This document shows positions 22,858 through 33,092 of a DNA stretch of 64,000 nt, one piece after another. Made by a program: the position numbers and the translations under genes. Every line of letters starts with the position of its first letter. Position 1 is the first letter of the stretch. The notes below the pieces were generated by a model. It was not told the DNA's origin. It worked only from the letters and a program-made list of their open reading frames with translations, and did not search any database. The stretch is taken from the NCBI GenBank assembly GCA_021234155.1, contig JAJEKV010000082.1, positions 2,105,377 to 2,169,376 on the forward strand. The letters are read 5' to 3'. This DNA is from Isoetes taiwanensis. Its lineage: Eukaryota; Streptophyta; Lycopodiopsida; Isoetales; Isoetaceae.

Positions 22858-23818
22858 TTATGGACTAGTCTTGGCGATGACAGATGTGATAGTGGCCGCA
22901 CAATCATACCACCATGTGTTGGACTGGTAACCAGGTGAGGAAGAAAGAAACGCCATGAAAGCACTGGATTCTTCAGGGTCGGAGTCAGAGTGTTCAGATA
23001 GAGCTGGAGCAGATGATTCTGAGGGTTCCCATGCCTCGGTGAGATGGACCTGTTTGGGCTTGTTGGGAGGGGATATAGCAACCTTCTTTAACTGTAACGG
23101 GCAGTCTTTTGCCAGGTGGGCTTCTTCACACATGAAACATTTTGGTGTCTTTCTGGGAGCCTTTCCTTTGAAATGGCCGGATCGTCCTGCAAACAAAGCA
23201 GATGGTTCACTAGATTGGGCTTGAGATCTGTGCTTTCGGATGGTCTTCTTGAAGGATTGCAGCAGTGACGGTTTTGAGATTGTCAATTGTCACACCGATA
23301 GATATGAGTTTCTCCCCAATGGCCTTTTTCCGAGCAACATAGCCTGCACCAGTTTCTTCAGACATCATAGGAGATCCAAAAAGATCTTGATAAAGAGTGA
23401 TTTCATATGACCAGGAGGAGCGCTGATAATTTGTCTTCAGTTCTTCCCAAGCTGCTGCTGCAGTGTCTGCATGCTCAACAAGGGGAATATTCATATTAGA
23501 AATGAACGGAATGATGTGATTCTTGGCCTTTGCATTGAGCTGCTGATAAGCCAAGCGATCTTCAGCAGAAGTTTGAGCAGTTGGAGCATTGGTCTGGCCA
23601 TCCACAGTTGCCCAGAGTCCCTTTTCTGCAAGAAAAGAACGCATTTTGAACCAGACATAAGCATTGTCATAGTCCAGAGTCTCGATCTTGCGATCGAATT
23701 TATCAGATACAAAAGCCATGATAGCAAATAGGGAAAGAGCAAACAAAAGAAATCTCTTCTCCAAGAAATCACGCTTCTCTTGCCAGCACTGGTTCTCTGT
23801 CCGAGTTTCTGGCATCAA
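22858..23818 (-). pseudogene. copia gag, zinc knuckle and protease
   Basis: Gag (23,210-23,818) is a UBN2-type capsid with LDYDNAYVWFKMRSFL and WEELKTNYQ-like words; translation probably starts at an internal Met after the leader. A frameshift near 23,240 leads to 22,858-23,286 with a knuckle CFMCEEAHLAKDC, which has one residue fewer than the canonical C-x2-C-x4-H-x4-C. The protease site reads WWYDCAATI, where D-S-G-A is expected, so the active site is altered. Confidence 0.85.
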
Positions 23819-23866
23819 GCTGCTTGGAGTCTCTTCAGCGCCTTGATCTTTTCTCTGATCACTGGA

Positions 23867-23878
23867 GCTCTGATACCA
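23867..23878 (-). promoter_or_regulatory. copia primer-binding site
   Basis: On the minus strand TGGTATCAGAGC follows the 5' LTR immediately. It is complementary to the 3' end of initiator methionine tRNA, the usual primer in plant copia elements. Confidence 0.93.
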
Positions 23879-24026
23879 TGTGAAATAAGCAGAACAGGCG
23901 CCAAATAGAGATCAAAAGTACTCTATTTCAGAACGTAATACTAACAATATATAATACAGATATAAATAGAATGGAATCTATCCATTGTAGGTTTGTTAGC
24001 CATAAATAAGGCTGTTGTTCCCAACA
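23879..24026 (-). repeat. copia 5' LTR
   Basis: 148 bp, TG...CA on the minus strand, next to the primer-binding site. The short length suits small plant copia families. Confidence 0.93.
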
Positions 24027-24031
24027 GCCAC

Positions 24032-25490
24032 CAGCAGCCAGTTAACAGCAGCGTGAGCTGCGAGACTGGAATCGGCTATTGCCGATTTAGCTTCTGGACC
24101 AGGGAACCGGCTGGGAGATCGCCACGTGGCATGGCCACGCTCCCTTGACAGCTGTATCAGAGGAAAGACGGCTGAAATAAGGTGGCCGGATTTTGTCCCA
24201 CAGGTTACAGAAGAAAGCAACGGGCCGAATTGCGGATCCGGCAGAATCACCTGCCCTGCTGGGGTAGTGCCAGCCACGATTTGGCAGGCCCGCTATTCTG
24301 ATAGCGGGGGGTTTTTGGACAAGAAAAGGGAGCAAGAGGAAGAAGCCGGAAGACTGCAGTAGCTGGTTGGGTTATCGGATAGAGAAATCCATTTGCAAGG
24401 AAAGGGAATTCAGAAGGAAGCGGTTACAATCTGCTGGATCAGAGTTGCAGCAGAGAAGCCTTATCTTGCTAAGCCTGAGCTGGAGGTAATCCGGTTGTGG
24501 CCTTGGGGCCATGTAGCTGTAATGAATACAGTGATTAAGGATTACCATTATTGATAGGCTTCATAATAACTAGTGTGGGCTAGTTCCCTAAAACTAGAGT
24601 AAACCGTAACCCGAATGAATTGCTAAACCCCTTCCCTGGAAGGCTCTGTAGTACATGTTGAGTAAGCTGGGGATGCTACTTGGTTTCTTCTGGCCCAGTA
24701 GTAAGGTGCAATAGCAACCGTGAGGGTGATGCTGGCCATTGCAGTTATTCTAAAGTTGCTAAACCTTCTCCTTTGAATACCCTCTGTGAGTGTTGCCATA
24801 GTGTAATGCTCGCCTTGAAGGGATCTCGTGAGAGCTAGTGCGATGGGATGTAGTGTTGGTATGGGACGACACTATATTCAATAGTCTAGTGAACGCGAGA
24901 CCCCTAGCATTGAGTTATGCTCAGTATGTATCTTGATGATACTGGGGTTAGCATGATGAGTGCTGACCCAAGGGAGTTTGTGCATGGCATTGTCACACAT
25001 GAGTGTGGCTGGTCTAAATAGGGACGAAAGGTACTGATGAGGTAATGCCTGCCGCTGGTATGGGACAGTGGCTTGCGGAACCAACAGTCTAGTGGCCTAA
25101 GTCCTTATGATGCCTGTAGTTTCTCCCTTACACTGGATCCACCAGCGCGGGGGTTCTAGACGACGTACTGTGTAGATATGGCAGGGTGTGTCTGCTTGGC
25201 AGATACTATAGTGAGTGTGGTGGATTCCATATGTGTGTTCTTGCAGTCCGTCAATCGTTGCTTCATGTTGACATTACTAGTAACTCTTATGCATGTTGCT
25301 AACACGTGGAAGCTTGTGCAGGCTGTTTGATAGCTGGCGGACCATACGTGTGCATTTAGTTATCTTGTGTTGTCATCTTGTTATCTGTATACGTGGCTTT
25401 CATGTATATAGCCTCGTGGGAGGCAATACTTGTTCTGTGTACTCTGATGGTTTGATGTGAATACAAATCGAAATTTTTGGTACTAAAATT
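24032..25490 (+). repeat. probable remainder of the gypsy 3' LTR
   Basis: The sequence resumes after the copia target duplication. It has no long open frames and contains a TATA-like TGTATATAGCC near 25,403 followed by a T-rich stretch near 25,450-25,490, as in the promoter and R-U5 part of an LTR. Together with 19,277-19,605 this gives an LTR of about 1.8 kb. The right border is a guess because no second LTR is available. Confidence 0.45.
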
Positions 25491-25499
25491 TTGGTTCGT

Positions 25500-26395
25500 A
25501 AATCGTCTGTGAGCCGGGCGCATTTCCCAGGAGATGTCGAGGCCAGTAGTCCTTGAGGAGAGTGTGACGAGCCGGCCGGGCCCGAGCATGTGTCGGAGGC
25601 GGCCCAGGCGGTTAGGCACCACAGGGTCGAGGAGGCGTGAGAGCTGTGAGCCCGGCGTGTCGGCGGGGAGAGGCTGAGCTAGGCGCACCAGGAGGCGAGG
25701 AGTTCCACGAGGCGAGGCGGCAGGCCCGGCGTGTCCGAGCGGTGGCGTCTGACGCCTGAGGTCGAGGAGGCGTGAGGCGGGCAGCGGTCAGCGTGTCGAG
25801 GCGAGGCCCGGTGGCGCCGAGAGGCGGAGTTCCATGAGAGGCGAGGCGGCCAGACGGCGGCGTGTCGGCCCGAGCAGGCAAAATTTGCGGCGCATCGAGA
25901 GGTGAGGAACAAGAGACGAGGGCGGCGTCTTCGAGCGAGGAGAGCGGCCTGGGCCTTACTTCGGAGGAAAGGAAGTCGTCAGGAGCGGGCAGCCGGGCGA
26001 GCATGTAGGCGGAGTGGGCGGTGGCGCACCAGAGTCGACCTCGCCCGGAGAGGCGAGGCGGGTGGGGAGGTGTGGCCGAGGCGGAGGCGGGCATTTGGCT
26101 ACTCGAGGACGAGGCGGAGCAGCGGGCGAGCATATCGGTCGGTGAGCCCGGCAAGCACCGAGCGGAGTTGCTGAGGCGAGGCGGCGGGCAGCGTGTCGAG
26201 CGGCCCAGGCGGCTAGCGCCTGCAGTCGCGAGTACAAGCGTCTGCCCGGCGTGTCAGGCGGGAGAGCTGATGGGCGCGGAGAGGTGAGGAGCCCGTGAGG
26301 CGGGCCAGGCAGCGTGTCGGAGTAAGCCAGGCGGTGGCACAGGAGAGATGAGGAATGTGAGGGGAGAAGCGGGCGGCGTGTTAGACAGCCCGAGT
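25500..26395 (+). repeat. GC-rich degenerate minisatellite (GGCGAGGCGG, CGGCGTGTCGG words)
   Basis: The words GAGGCGAGGCGG, CCCGGCGTGTC and GAGGAGTTCCA/GGAGTTCCATGAG recur throughout with irregular spacing. G far exceeds C on the plus strand, and CpG is frequent, in sharp contrast with AT-rich flanks. The long Ala/Arg/Pro-rich open frames on both strands are by-products of composition. Confidence 0.75.
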
Positions 26396-26580
26396 ATTTG
26401 GGCCCACAGGAGGTCGAGGAGTTTTAAATCTTTTAAGGGTTTATGAATATGAAAATCAGGAAGAACTTTTAAGCGAGAGAAATTAAGTAGTGAAAGGTGT
26501 AGTAGATGCATTAAATGGTCAAAAGAACTTGGAAGCATATCTAGTTCATTGCCTTTTGCATTTATCTTTAGAACCTCCAT
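26391..26580 (-). pseudogene. leucine-rich-repeat gene fragment
   Basis: About 60 codons follow the plant intracellular LRR rhythm: NELDMLPSSFDHLMHLLHL, then FSRLKVLPDF and LKDLKLLDLL. These are roughly three repeats of the L-x-x-L-x-L type with the LP turn seen in NBS-LRR resistance proteins. A TAA lies just upstream of the Met on the minus strand, and the frame runs into the GC-rich array, so this is a captured or truncated piece without NB-ARC domain. The function of the parent gene cannot be told. Confidence 0.5.
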
Positions 26581-27980
26581 TTATCTGTCTTGAACCTCCA
26601 TCATCCAATTAAGTCCTATATCCAGTGCAAGAGGATCTTTGGGCTTTCATCTAAAAAGACCCCCTGGCCAGCTCCAGAATGATGGGCTCAACTTTAGCAA
26701 TGAAGGTGCACCGGTTTTCGATCATGGAATCTTGGAAGAGAGATAGCCATGTGTTCCTTCATAGCCAAGGAACAATTGAATGAAGCTCCCTCCTCTTTTT
26801 CTGCAAGAAGAGATTGGATAAGGAATTGAGGCCATAAAAGGCCACCTTTTCGTGAAATCTTGGCCCTCAGATCTATATAACCAATGATCTGAACCGTCAG
26901 ATCTAGGGCGAGATAACGGACACACACTATAATTTAATTATATAGGATACTATAGTGCATAGACTTTTGAATAGCATATATTGGTATGAAACCAGGCCCC
27001 ATGTATTTTCCTGCTCATAATCTGGAAAAAAGGGATCATTAGGAGAGTGTAATTCATTAGGAAGATAAGAGAGCATATCGGCAATTTCAATATCTTTAGT
27101 AAAGGCCTTATGTATGGTGTCAAATCCCTCTTGCATTTGTATCTTGAGCATTTTCTTGTGCACCCTTGGTCTGCTGCTCAATCCTCTAATGAAAGAAGCT
27201 AGAAGATGCAAAATATGGTTAGGCATCTGATTTACTTGACATTTGACAAGATACAAATTGGATCTCTCTTTGATGAAGAGTCTCACCATGCTTGATATGA
27301 AAGGTCTACAGTTCAAATATCAGATCTTGAAGGTCAAGAAGCTTCCAAACCTTGTCAAGAACTTCTTCACAATCTCTTCGCAACAGTTCGCACCTATGTT
27401 AATCACATACTCAAGCCATACTTCATTATTTTTGAAGCACTTCTTGCATTCTGAAAATTTGCAACCTTTCTTGTAGCTATATCCTTGGTAAGTATTCTTC
27501 AAAAGTATTCAAAAATTTGTTAACAATATGCTGGGACAAAACGTAGAGGAGGAATTGATACATGGAGCTCAAAATAGTGACAAGACATACATGGTGCTCC
27601 ATAAGTTTTAGGGTTCTCTTGTGTCTCGACATGGTTAGCAATATCATTATTTCTTATTGGAGCCATGAGTTCTTAATATCCAGGTAGCGTCTCGGCAAAA
27701 CCTCCAAAATGTTGAAGGTATTCCTGGCAAACCTTCAACCTCTATGGTTTAAAACCTTCAGATTGCTTCAGGCAACCACTTTAAGCAAAAAGATTGCAAA
27801 GAAAAAGCTCAAATGAGTTAGAAGTGCTTTCCCAAATCAAGAAAAAAGAGGCCTCAGCAAAGCTTATGCCATTTTTCTGTAAGACTCGAGTTCAAAAAGG
27901 TTCTTTGATATGCAAAGAATTTATGTTCGAAAGTCTGATGCAAGAAAATATGACAAGACCTCCAAATTTGCAATCCTGAC
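26581..27980. other. spacer with a repeated motif at 26,861-26,912
   Basis: Frames at 26,694-27,502 on both strands are unrecognised. The block around 26,861-26,912 (CTTGGCCCTCAGATC, then AACCGTCAGATCTAGGGC) has relatives at 29,946, 31,975 and 32,497 and is probably part of a dispersed repeat. Confidence 0.45.
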
Positions 27981-27989
27981 CAAGTCAAA

Positions 27990-28480
27990 ACTTGATCAAT
28001 ACCCCTGGCAGCAAGCTGAATTTTGCAAATGGAAAGATTGATAACTGTTTTCACTTTTGACACTTTGTACTCAATCTGACAGACCTGGAAGCAAGGTACA
28101 TCAAGTTGTTTGCCAAAAAATCATGCAAATATGCTCAGAAATTTTGATTTTTTGCAAGGAAATTGTCATAATGCAAGAACTAGCAAGCAAACTTTTGCAA
28201 ATCGAATTTGAGCAATCTTTTTCAGTTTTGACATCTTCTAACAACTCTGTCAGGCCTGTAAGTATTGTGCTTCAACCCTCTTGAAAAAAATACTCAGATG
28301 ATCAGAAAACTTTTTTTTTTTCGTAAAAAAATTGTTATGCTGCAAGAACTAGCAAGCAATTTTTTGCAGCATGCACAAACGGTAATCTTTTTTTGTTTTG
28401 ACACCTCCTATGGTTTCTAACAAACCTGCATGTGAAGTGCACCTAGAGATTTTGTGCAAAAGATACTGATTTGTTCCAAA
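27990..28480 (+). repeat. degenerate tandem repeat, unit about 172 bp, about 3 copies
   Basis: The anchor TTTTGACA(C/T)C/T recurs at 28,054, 28,228 and 28,398. TGCAAGAACTAGCAAGCAA and CAGGCCTG/CAGACCTGG/CAAACCTG recur in the same order. Confidence 0.65.
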
Positions 28481-29945
28481 GGAATGTTTTTTGTAGAAAA
28501 ACTCTCATAGATTTTGATCTTCTCAATTTCCCGAATCTTTACCTTTTTTTTTAGTATTCTTGGAATGTTTTCTATAGATAGATGTATTTTCTATGTATAA
28601 CACGTGTATGCAAACCTGGAATGTCTATTGTTTGCAAATCCAACTCTATCTTGCCTAAACTAGTGTAAACACATGCAAATCAGATCTATGCTAACTGTTT
28701 CTTATTTTTGTGTAATGCAACAATGATTTGAGATAGTAATTCACTTACATTGACTTTGAGACAGTAGTAGATTTTTTTTACCTCAAATTTTGCATTTTTG
28801 CCAAGTTGTATCTCTCCTTAGATATCCTTAGCTTGTAATGAAACTTGCCAAAAGAATGGATTTCATTAAATAGGACATCATATAGCAATATTTCAATCAA
28901 TCCCAAGCTCTAAAGTCTTGGGCACAGGATCAAGTACAAAGAAAATAGAATATTTTAACAAATTTGCCTCATAAACTCATGTTTCCTAAGGCAAAAAGGG
29001 CAGATTCAAGCAGCTAATGATCAATCCAGTAGTTACCATGGATGTGCAAGTCGATCCAGTCGCCCAAAGCCCTCAAAAAACTTCTGATGGCAAAACCCCT
29101 TCTTAAAATCCCCCGTTTTGCTCTGATCTTAACTATTTTTTTGTCTTTAATACCTCTGTTTTAGTTTTCTTAGTATGTGGGATCACAAATCGGAACATTA
29201 GAGCCATGATTAGCCTGCCAAAACAACCGTCTCTTGGCTTGAAGCTTTTTTTAGAATTCTTGAAAAACTTAGACATATCCCAGAGGCCGAACTAGTTATG
29301 GAAGACCAGGAAATATAAGAACTTATAAAAATACGTGCTATTTCAACGTGTGTGTTAGCCCGTTGCCACCGCACATGTCCGGAGCCACCGACTATCAAGT
29401 AACAACAATGCCATATCTATATTTTCTACAACAAAGTAAAGCAACCTTTTCTTTGTTTAAAGAAGACCAAACAAAATTGGGATGTAGTTGTAGAAAAAAG
29501 TCAAACCAGAAATTTCAATGGAACGAAAGGCTTGGGCTGCTGTGTCTTTGGAACTGTAACTATCATGGTCGACCTGGGCCTTGATCTCGTCCATTTTGGT
29601 GTCATTAGCCTGAAGCTCCTTAGAAAATTTCCATGTACTCTTTCCACCCTATGCCATCGATCTGTCTCCTCTGTTTCTTCTGTCTTCCATAAGCAACCGA
29701 GATCACATAAATCCGAGACCCTCTTCAAGGCAAAAACGTCATGCAAATGATGACCTAGACGTCAGGGCAACAGCCAGCTTTTGTAGAAGGAATGCAGCAT
29801 CTTGCTTCCGGAACTACATGGCCTTTTGCTCTCACTTCTGACAGCCATATTTGCCAAAGCGGGTCCAGAACACTACGGGCAGATGCGTGTCTCATTGCAT
29901 GAACCCTAAATTGGTAGAGCGAGAAGAAGGATAAAAATCATAGAC
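28481..29945. other. AT-rich spacer, nothing recognised
   Basis: Only short frames without recognisable products occur at 29,210-29,750. Confidence 0.5.
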
Positions 29946-30060
29946 ATCTGGACCGTTAATCTTTGAACTCAAACTCTGGACCGTCCGATCTAGGGCTGGG
30001 TCCAACACTTATACCAAAACATTATAATACTAGTAATGGTGCCCAGCGTTGCTCGGTATA
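29946..30060 (+). repeat. dispersed repeat block GGACCGT...GATCTAGGGCT
   Basis: CTGGACCGTTAATC and GGACCGTCCGATCTAGGGCT are followed by TTATACCAAAACATTATAATA. The same order (a CTCAGAT/TTCAGAT word, a GATCTAGGGC/AATTAGGGC word, then ATTATAATA) occurs at 26,861, 31,975 and 32,497. It borders the pyrimidine tract on the left, as the latter two border it on the right. Confidence 0.55.
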
Positions 30061-30149
30061 AGTTGGGAATTTGTATGAACGAAAACCTATTCAGCTCAGA
30101 CTCCTTTTCATAAATATAATATAATCGAAACCAAGCCCAACATTGCTGG

Positions 30150-31948
30150 GCTTTAAGAGGTTTTTGTGCATTCCACACCCTTCCTCTTCCCTTTGTCTTT
30201 GCTCTATCTCGCATTTCCTTTTTTCCTCGTTTTCCTGCACACTTTCCTTTTTTCTTTTCCTTTTTTTTCTCATTTTTCCCCTACACGTCCCTTTTTTTCC
30301 TTCTCTCTTTTTTTCTTTTTTTTTCTCCCTTCTCTTCTTTTTTCGTTCCCGTTTCCCTTTTTCCCTTTCTTTTTTTCTGGCAAACATTTTTTCTTCCCTT
30401 TTCATCCTTTCCCCGCCCTTCCCATTTTTTGCCTTCCTTTTCACTTTCCCTTTTCTCATGCACTTTTTTCTTTCTCTTTTCCTCACTTTATGTGCCCCTT
30501 TTCTTCCTATCCCCATTCTCTTCCTCTTTATCCCTTGCCCTTTTCCGCTTCTCCTTTCCCATTTCCCTCTCCCCTTTTCCTCGTGCCCAATTTTCCTTCC
30601 CTTCCCCGTTTTCGCCTTCCTTTTCCTTTTTTCTTTCCCTTCCCTTTTCATTCTTTCGCCACCCTTTCGCTTTTCCCGGTATCCTTTTTCCCTTTCCTTT
30701 CCCCCTTCTAATTCATTTTCTCTTTCCTTATGTCTCTTTCATTTCCCTTTTCTCTACCTTCTTTTATGTGCCTCTTTTCATCCTTTGCCCACCCTTTTTC
30801 CCTTTTCCTCTTCCCTTTCCTCTTTTTCTTTTTTCCTTTCCCTTTTTCCATGCTCTTTTTTCCCTTTTCTCACCCTTTCCCTCTTCCTTTTTTTTTTCCG
30901 TGCCCTTTTCCCCTTCCTCTTCCTCTTTTTCAATTCCTTCATCCTCACCCTTATCCTGCTCCCCTTTCCCCCCTCCTTTTTCTTCCTTTTTGACCCTTTC
31001 TCTCTTTTTCTTTTCTTAGTCTTTCTTCCTTTCCCTTTTCCTAATGAGCTTTTTCCTTTCCGTTTTCCTCCTTTTCCCTTTCCCTCTTCCTCTTTTACCT
31101 ATGACCTTTTTCCCTTTCCTTCACCTTTTCTCCCTTCCTTTCCTTTTCCCATGCCCTTCCCACATTTGTTCTGTTTCTTTTTTTTCCATGCCCATTTTCC
31201 TCTTTTCCCCCACCCTTTCCCTCTTCCTCTTTTCTTTTTTCCATGTCTTCTTTTCGCTTCCTTTTTTACTTTCTTCGCCCTTTTCCTCTGCCCTTTTTTC
31301 TCGTGCCCTTTTCCCCTGCCTTTTTCTCATTTCCCTCTTCCCTTTTTCTAATGCCCCTTTTCCAGGTTCTATTTCCTCCTTTGCCCCTCCTTTTTCTTTA
31401 TCCTTTCACTTTCCCTTTTTCCCTTCCCTTCTCCCCATCCATTTCCTTTTCCCCCTTTTCCCTGCCCCTTTCCTCATTTTCCCAACCTTTCACTCTTTTC
31501 CTTTTATCAGTGTTCCTTTTCCCTTCCCTTTCCCTCTCTCTTTTCCTTTCCCATGCCATTTTTCCCTTCCCTTTTCTTCTTTCCTCACCCTTTCCCTTTT
31601 TCTCCGCTTTCCCATGCTCTTTTTCCCTTTCCTTTTCCGGTGCTTTTTTTTCCCCTTTCTTTTCCCATTTTCACCCTTTTTCCCATTCTTTCCCGTTTTC
31701 CTATGCCATTTCCCCTTCCCTTTTCCCCTTTACCTCTTTCCCTTTCCTCATGCCTTTTAATTCTCAGGTTCCCTTCCCCTTTCCCTTTTGATTTTTTTCC
31801 CCTTTCCCTTTTCCCATGCATTTTTCTCTTCTCTTATCCCCACCCTTTTCCCTCTCTTTTTGTTCCCTTTTCCCGTGCCTTTTTGCCCCTTCACGTTCTC
31901 TCTTTCCTCCCTTTTCCTTTTCCCCCCTTTCCTTTACCCTTTCCCCAT
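30150..31948 (+). repeat. 1.8-kb pyrimidine tract (CCCTTTTCC-type)
   Basis: The plus strand is almost only C and T, in degenerate CCCTTTTCC units punctuated by CATGCC. Purines are rare and mostly in ATG, GTG or AGG words. Very long Phe/Ser/Pro frames in all plus frames, and Lys/Arg/Glu frames on the minus strand, result from the composition and are not genes. Such tracts can form triplex (H-DNA) structures. Confidence 0.9.
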
Positions 31949-32577
31949 AAGACCAATCATGGTAGTAGGAAGTTGTGCGAGAAATCTCGGCCTTCAGATG
32001 CATCTAGATGATCTCGGTCATTCAAATTAGGGCTTGATCCAATCCAAGAATTACGGTCTCTCTTTTCCTTTCCCATGCCATTTTTCCCGTCCCTTTTTTT
32101 CTTTCCTCACCCTTTCCCTTTTTCTCCTCTTTCCCATGCTCTTTTTCCCTTTCCTTTTCCGGTGCTTTTTTTTTCCCTTTATTTTCCCATTTTCACCCTT
32201 TTTCCCATTCTTTCCCGTTTTCCTATGCCATTTCCCCTTCCCTTTTCCCCTTTACCTCTTTCCCTTTCCTCATGCCTTTTTCTCAGGTTCCCTTCCCCTT
32301 TCCCTTTTGATTTTTTTTTCCTTTCCCTTTTCCCATGCATTTTTCTCTTCTCTTATCCCCACCCTTTTTCCTCTCTTTTTTTCCCTTTTCCCGTGCCTTT
32401 TTGCCCCTTCACGTTCTCTCTTTCCTCCTCCCTTTTCCTTTTCCCCCCTTTCCTTTACCCTTTCCCCATAAGACCAATCATGGAAGTAGGAAGTTGTGCG
32501 AGAAATCTCGGCCTTCAGATGCATCTAGATGATCTCGGTCATTCAAATTAGGGCTTGATCCAATCCAAGAATTACGG
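31535..32577 (+). repeat. tandem duplication of a 521-bp block
   Basis: Copy 1 (about 31,535-32,056) and copy 2 (32,057-32,577) each contain ~415 bp of pyrimidine tract followed by ~105 bp of normal sequence, with AAGACCAATCATGG, CTAGATGATCTCGG and CCAAGAATTACGGT. The copies differ by a few substitutions and short indels, so the duplication is fairly recent. Confidence 0.92.
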
Positions 32578-32699
32578 TATAACATTATAATATAAGATAA
32601 TATACTATCTATCTATCTATCTATAATATAAGATAAGATAGAAGGATAATAAGATAATAAGATAAGATGTGGTGGTGATAATGGCAATTTAATGGCTAA
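32578..32699. repeat. (CTAT)n and ATAAGAT-rich microsatellite
   Basis: Five CTAT units near 32,605-32,625 are followed by AGATAAGATAGAAGGATAATAAGAT-type repeats. Confidence 0.75.
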
Positions 32700-33092
32700 G
32701 TAGATGGCTGACGTGGCGGATGTAGAAGCGGCAGGTCGGGCGGCTGCCCGGGAAGAAGCGCAGAGCTTCGTTTCTTGATCGTGGGCCCCTCGATGGCCCC
32801 AGACTAGCAAAAAACTTGCAGGAAGGTCTGAATCAGGCATCCTGGGCAAAAGCCCCAAATCTGGGAGAGGTTTGTTGCAACCTCGAAAATGGCAGTGAAG
32901 GATCAGTCGATGGAGCTATGGCAGGCAAGACCTGTGCAGTGGGGACTCTGGAAGATAGGAGCAAAGTGGCAGTTGTGCTGCACCATGTAACAAGCCCGTT
33001 GGGAGAAAAAAGTTGCAGCCATGGAGCTACAAACACAAGAGGTCCCATAGCGTAAAAGGGCATTTTGGATCGAGAAATCAGCAGGGGCATAT

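Larger units (their letters stand above)
19606..24026 (-). mobile_element. complete Ty1/copia element nested in the gypsy LTR
   Basis: Two 148-bp LTRs (19,606-19,753 and 23,879-24,026) differ at six positions (about 96% identical). They are flanked by the 5-bp target duplication GCCAC at 19,601-19,605 and 24,027-24,031. The element reads on the minus strand with order gag, zinc knuckle, protease, GAG-pre-integrase, integrase, RT, RNase H, which is the copia order. The ~4.4-kb length is normal for the superfamily. Frameshifts separate gag, integrase and RT, so it is dead, although RT-RNase H is still open over 516 codons. Confidence 0.95.
15180..25490 (+). mobile_element. 5'-truncated Ty3/gypsy chromovirus, 3' LTR split by a copia insertion
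   Basis: Domain order on the plus strand is gag C-half, zinc knuckle, protease, RT, RNase H, integrase and chromodomain. It ends with a polypurine tract and a TG-starting 3' LTR at 19,277. No 5' LTR or primer-binding site is visible and gag begins mid-domain, so the left part is missing. At least four frame changes and two in-frame stops make it non-autonomous. A copia element (19,606-24,026) sits within the LTR. The right limit is uncertain because the other LTR is absent. Confidence 0.85.

Noticed and set aside
25612-26287. Ala/Arg/Pro-rich frames on both strands of the GC-rich array
   Set aside because: Produced by GC-rich repeats lacking stop codons. Frames are open on both strands and follow the repeat period.
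30143-32551. Very long Phe/Ser/Pro-rich plus frames (up to 402 codons) and Lys/Arg/Glu-rich minus frames
   Set aside because: They only read the C/T tract. All plus frames are open at once, residues are almost limited to those with pyrimidine codons, and no domain is visible.
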